A stretch of 18,002 bases of DNA, taken from the NCBI GenBank assembly GCA_002284615.2, contig MU069771.1, positions 45,779 to 63,780 of the forward strand, in the 5' to 3' direction. This document shows, in pieces, positions 1-18,002 of the stretch (positions are counted from its first letter, which is position 1; each line of letters starts with the position of its first letter). The stretch is from Dunaliella salina. Lineage: Eukaryota; Chlorophyta; Chlorophyceae; Chlamydomonadales; Dunaliellaceae. The notes beneath the pieces are model-generated. The model saw only the letters and a list, made by a program, of their open reading frames with translations. It ran no database searches and was not told the origin of the DNA. A program made the position numbers and the translations under genes.

Positions 1-339
1 TGCACGGGGGGGCTCCTGTGTATGTTCTCCTGCTGACACTCTACCATGCATACCTGTAGAAAGAGAATGGTGCTGGTTCTGGCTCTTTGTCTTCATCAGC
101 TAATGGGTTCCACATGGATGGCGTTGGTCTCTCCTCTGGTGAAGCGTCAGAGAATTTCCCTAAAAGAACCCCTGGCCTCTAGGTAGTAGCCCATCAGGGA
201 ACTATCAGTCCAGGACTTAAGTTTCCACTTTGGTGCAGTGTATATTCAGCAACATCTACACCAATCTCCTCTACTTTTTAATTTTTATGTTGAAGTAGCA
301 TTCAGTAGCACAGGCGTAGCCTTCCTTAAAGTTTCGAAA
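1..339 (+). promoter_or_regulatory. Upstream region and 5' UTR of the adenosine kinase gene
   Basis: No coding region is supported here. The stretch directly precedes the ADK start codon, so it should hold the 5' UTR and at least part of the promoter. I see no clear TATA box at a convincing place and cannot locate the transcription start. The ADK reading frame stays open upstream of 340 to about 238 but has no ATG there, so the ATG at 340 is the first possible in-frame start. The three bases before that ATG are AAA, giving a favourable A at -3. A non-coding first exon cannot be excluded. Confidence 0.5.
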
Positions 340-15425
<15,086 letters not shown>

Positions 15426-15935
15426 GCCAGGCTCTCGGACACTCTGAGGACAGAGAATGGGCCCTGACACTCTTCAGGCCCAATTTGCAGGGCTTAAGCA
15501 CTGCTGGCAAGTGGAGCCCATTTTTCTTTCATCCTTCTTGCTTTCACCTTTAAGCACCAGCTTGTGTGCTCCCTTTTTTAAAGACGTCATACATCTTTTG
15601 CTCGGAACCCCCCTGCAACACATAGCTGTCTGCCCCCCCCCTGCTGTGGCCTCTCAACTTACATGGTGCCCAGGAGCTTGCTCTGAGGAATAAAAAGCAT
15701 TGCCTTCGCAATGTCAGGCTGAGAAATTGATGCAGCCAAAACAGTGCCTAAGTTGACCATGCTACGGAAATTTGTGAGGCAATGCTATGGCGCGTAGCTT
15801 GCTAGCAGGGCAGGGCTGTAGGCACACAGCAAGACTAATTGTTTAGACTCCGTGATTCCAGCTTGAGTCAGTGTGGCTCTTGCTGTGCTTTAGCTGTGCT
15901 ACTTAACATTCTGTAATCCTATGTATGCTGTATGC
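15426..15935 (+). other. ADK 3' UTR
   Basis: No coding sequence is supported. The stretch from the stop codon to just past the TGTAA motif at 15912 is the likely 3' UTR, about 500 nt, a usual length in chlorophyte algae. An AATAAA-like word lies near 15689, but TGTAA is the normal signal in this group if the organism call is right. Confidence 0.6.
15912..15916 (+). terminator. TGTAA polyadenylation signal of ADK
   Basis: The only TGTAA I find between the ADK stop and the (TGC)n repeat. UGUAA is the established near-upstream poly(A) element of chlorophyte green algae. Cleavage would be expected some 10-20 nt downstream. Confidence 0.6.
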
Positions 15936-15952
15936 TGGATACTCATCTAACG

Positions 15953-15953
<1 letters not shown>

Positions 15954-16013
<60 letters not shown>
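15954..16013. repeat. (TGC)20 trinucleotide microsatellite
   Basis: Twenty uninterrupted TGC units, 60 bp. It starts about 40 bp after the TGTAA motif and lies in no supported open frame, so it is probably intergenic. Confidence 0.98.
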
Positions 16014-16014
<1 letters not shown>

Positions 16015-16448
16015 TCTCTAGGTACTTGAGGGCTCTAGCCTTACATAAGCATATGAACCAAGGCTGCGACTAGTTAACCATGCTACATGCTCAGAGTTCT
16101 CTAACATTGGATTAGATGTGGAGACCTTTAGCCAGGCTGTTCGCCGATCAGCCTTTGACTGGTCTGTGAACAGCAAATCCAAAAGCTCAGACGTGAATAA
16201 GAGAGATTAAACGTCAGTGGTACCCCACATGTACCAATAATTCTTTATCATACCCGTATCAGTACTTCTTACAAAATTTCTTCGTCTCCCATCATACCAC
16301 GTAATTCCCTTTATTCGCCTACCAGCAGTCCCAAGGCATTTTCCTGAGTACCAGGCGTAATAATTACAATGGTTACAATGGTTACAATTGGGTTTGACCT
16401 TCAGCCAGGTTGTTTGGCTGCTCGGCCTGATGAAATGTTCCATCCAAA
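16014..16448. other. Intergenic stretch between ADK and the 3' transposon
   Basis: No + strand gene is visible. On the minus strand, 16441-16385 reads as 19 codons followed by TAA (16384-16382), which would extend the minus frame at 17527-17742 if the transposon were absent. A small repeat of GGTTACAAT lies near 16371-16389. Confidence 0.5.
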
Positions 16449-16783
16449 CAGGAGGGGGGTAAAAAAAAAATAATGGACGTCACGTGTCAATCCTTATAAA
16501 AACTATATATTCGGAATCCTGAGATCGAGAGGAATCGATTGATGTATGTATGGGTCCAATCGAAGAGGGTGAGGGGTGGGTGGTCCCTCGAGGGGGTTTC
16601 GACTTTTTGGGACCCCCCCTCCAGAATTTTTCTGGGCCACTTTCACAGTATTCTAAATATAACGATGGATTCCTGAGCTCAAGAACTGTCGATTGGCACT
16701 CTCTTTGAGGAAATCGGTTGAAATGGGGGATCAGTAGGAGTGAATGAAAGTTTACTAAATGAATTGACTTCAAGTTAGGTAGG

Positions 16784-17266
16784 ATGGGTGATGATGACTT
16801 GTATCATGATGAATTGAAGTGCCCTTACTGCCCCAAGCAGTGCGACAACAGGGCCAACAGGGACAAGCATGTAGCAGCATTCAAGAGAGAAAGGGATTCA
16901 GGCAAGAAAGCCAAGGTTGGCCAGCAGAGCTTGTTGGGCTTCTTTCAGCCTCGCGCACCAGCTTCAGCCCCTGTGCAAGCAAGCACCAGCGCAGCACCAT
17001 CAGCGGCGGGCAAGCCTCAGGGCTGCGCTGCCTTTGTCAAATTCTCCAGCAAGCCTTGTGAGAGAGATAGAACAGCCTGCAACAACCACCTCATGGAGTG
17101 CCCGGCTGGGTGCAAAGTGGTGGTGTGGAAGTACAGCTTGGCAGCACACTTGGCAGCCAAGCACCCGCAGCGGCAGCAGCTAGAGCAGAAGCAGCCTTTC
17201 ATTTTGGGTTCCAAGGAGCAGCAACACATGGACAGGGTGGCCAAGAATGTGCATGCACCTTGCTAG
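16784..17266 (+). CDS. Transposon-borne zinc-finger protein with a PIP-box-like motif (160 aa)
   Basis: Family not recognised. The N-terminus has K-C13-P-Y-C16-x12-H29, a C2H2-like finger whose fourth ligand is not obvious. Next comes Q47-Q48-S-L50-L-G-F53-F54, which fits the PCNA-interacting box QxxLxxFF with basic residues just before it. Residues 58-80 are an Ala/Ser/Pro-rich linker. The C-terminal part has C99-x2-H102 and C106-x3-C110-x11-H122-x4-H127, a second finger with the core KVVVWKYSLAAHLAAKH. The last 30 residues are Gln-rich. Codon use is G/C-rich, with no stop over 160 codons. It lies entirely inside the inverted repeats at 16449-17526, so it belongs to the transposon. The domains suggest a DNA-binding accessory protein, perhaps linked to replication forks; this is inference. 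Start chosen as the first ATG of the open stretch; introns to further exons are not excluded. Confidence 0.7.
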   Translation: MGDDDLYHDELKCPYCPKQCDNRANRDKHVAAFKRERDSGKKAKVGQQSLLGFFQPRAPASAPVQASTSAAPSAAGKPQGCAAFVKFSSKPCERDRTACNNHLMECPAGCKVVVWKYSLAAHLAAKHPQRQQLEQKQPFILGSKEQQHMDRVAKNVHAPC

Positions 17267-17299
17267 TTAAAGACAAGTAGCTCAGGTTACCATGCATCC

Positions 17300-17497
17300 A
17301 TGCATGCGGATGCTCTAGATCTCTTTTTGACTCACAGCGTCCAGCAAACTCTTTTTTTGTTTTCCCTTTTGATGCAGATGGATGGGGAATTTAAAGAGGA
17401 GCAGATTGGTACCCTTTTCATGGAAAGGGGAGCAGTATATGGGGGGCAAGGGGGGTGGGTGGTCCTTTCAGACCTCCCGCCCAGAATTTACACGTGA
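17300..17497 (+). other. 3' part of the transposon, shared with the intron 9 copy
   Basis: An open frame here encodes GEFKEEQIGTLFMERGAVYGG, and the matching place in the intron 9 copy (about 13258-13339) reads as YLKKEQTGTLIVGRGAVFGG. The similarity could be leftover coding sequence or simply conserved transposon DNA. I do not call a gene. Confidence 0.35.
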
Positions 17498-17526
17498 CGT
17501 CCACTACTTTTTTTTCCCCCCTCCTG

Positions 17527-17742
17527 ATCCAAAGAATAAATCTCCATGAGATTAGAAATAAAACGATAAGTCTCATAAGTTTGGTCCTGTAAGAAATGAA
17601 AGACATCCTCAGAACTAGCCTGAGTATAGTAAAAAGCGCCTGTCTCGTCCTGAAGAACTCTGTGAGCAGAGGGGAAATCAGAAAAGCGATGTTCATGAGT
17701 CCTTCTAAGAAAACACACAGGACCGCAGGAACAAAGGAACAC
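17527..17742 (-). pseudogene. Unrecognised minus-strand open frame cut by the transposon
   Basis: Minus-strand frame of 72 codons that looks protein-like (mixed charged, aromatic and hydrophobic residues, e.g. HRVLQDETGAFYYTQ and FHFLQDQTYETYRF) and is not a repeat shadow. It reads up to the target duplication and then runs into the transposon end exactly at a codon boundary. On the far side of the element the frame would continue for 19 codons to a TAA at 16384-16382. A good acceptor-like TTTTCTTAG ends just upstream, at about 17704, so the true coding part may start there as a last exon. Its A/T-rich codons differ from ADK. Family unknown; it may be an older mobile-element gene or chance. 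Confidence 0.35.
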
Positions 17743-18002
17743 AGCATGTTTTTGATCTTGAAGTCCTCCTAGATCGCATACCGTAGGTGTGGGATGACTT
17801 CGTAAATTAATTAATTATTTGGCCCAAAAACGAAAATTTACGAGATGAAAGAAATAATGCCTGGTCTTCCAGTACGAAATGTTACGAAATGAAATTGAAG
17901 TGTAAATTAATGAATATTCCAGGAAGTGGTAGGATTTGGGAAGATGGCATAGAAGCAGCAGATGGCATAGAAGCAGCATAGATGGGTAGCAAGAGATGGT
18001 CA
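17743..18002. other. Right edge of the window
   Basis: No gene is supported. CGTAAATT and AATTTACG near 17802-17840 can pair as a hairpin. AGATGGCATAGAAGCAGC is tandemly duplicated at 17942-17959 and 17960-17977. Confidence 0.5.

Larger units (their letters stand above)
16449..17526 (+). mobile_element. Complete CAGGAGG-family DNA transposon (1078 bp) with a zinc-finger gene
   Basis: Terminal inverted repeats of about 38 bp: both ends read CAGGAGGGGGG inward, then an A-run, then TGGACGTCACGTGT (left near 16474-16487, right near 17490-17503). Exact 7-bp duplications ATCCAAA flank it (16442-16448 and 17527-17533). It carries one clear open frame (16784-17266), placed between two blocks shared with the short copy in ADK intron 9. 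A DNA transposon is certain in kind, but the superfamily is not. Seven base pairs fits neither the standard 8-bp hAT nor the 9-bp Mutator rule, though P, hAT and some less-known families can give 7. No transposase domain is encoded, so it is probably non-autonomous. Confidence 0.88.

Noticed and set aside
238..339. N-terminal extension of ADK upstream of the ATG at 340
   Set aside because: The frame is open but has no ATG, and its sequence does not resemble ADK or a clear targeting peptide.

Overview
The window is nuclear DNA of a eukaryote. One intron-rich gene on the + strand, running from the ATG at 340 to the TGA at 15425, takes up most of it. Its ten coding exons, all with GT-AG introns, join into a 343-residue adenosine kinase (ADK) of the PfkB/ribokinase family. 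The best guess for the organism is a unicellular green alga, possibly Dunaliella-like. The reasons are a plant/alga-like ADK, a TGTAA poly(A) motif about 490 nt after the stop, roughly balanced base composition, long introns full of TGCATGCA-type, (CA)n and (CTG)n repeats, and many small DNA transposons. The organism call is an inference.

Layout: 1-339 upstream region and 5' UTR; 340-15425 ADK; 15426 to about 15935 its 3' UTR with TGTAA at 15912; 15954-16013 a (TGC)20 microsatellite; 16449-17526 a complete 1.08-kb DNA transposon that carries its own small zinc-finger gene; 17527-17742 an unrecognised minus-strand open frame that the transposon seems to have interrupted. Intron 4 holds a 661-bp hAT-type element with a perfect 8-bp target duplication. 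Intron 9 (6.1 kb, just before a 77-nt last exon) holds a 695-bp relative of the 3' transposon, a 689-bp element with an 8-bp target duplication, and a third, less certain inverted-repeat structure.

The most unusual pattern concerns the starts of the introns. In at least four of nine introns (after exons 4, 5, 6 and 9), and in miniature after exon 2, the end of the exon together with its 5' splice site has been tandemly copied into the intron. This leaves ladders of near-identical decoy donor sites. After exon 4 every decoy is in frame and the frame is open, so alternative donors could add 8, 13 or 35 residues to the kinase. After exons 5, 6 and 9 the first decoys would shift the frame.

The second item of interest is the 3' transposon family (ends CAGGAGG...CCTCCTG, 7-bp target duplications). 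Its longer copy encodes a 160-residue protein with two zinc-finger-like modules and a good match to a PCNA-interacting (PIP) box, but no transposase. Apart from ADK and this protein I see no gene I can support well. Most other open frames are shadows of tandem repeats.
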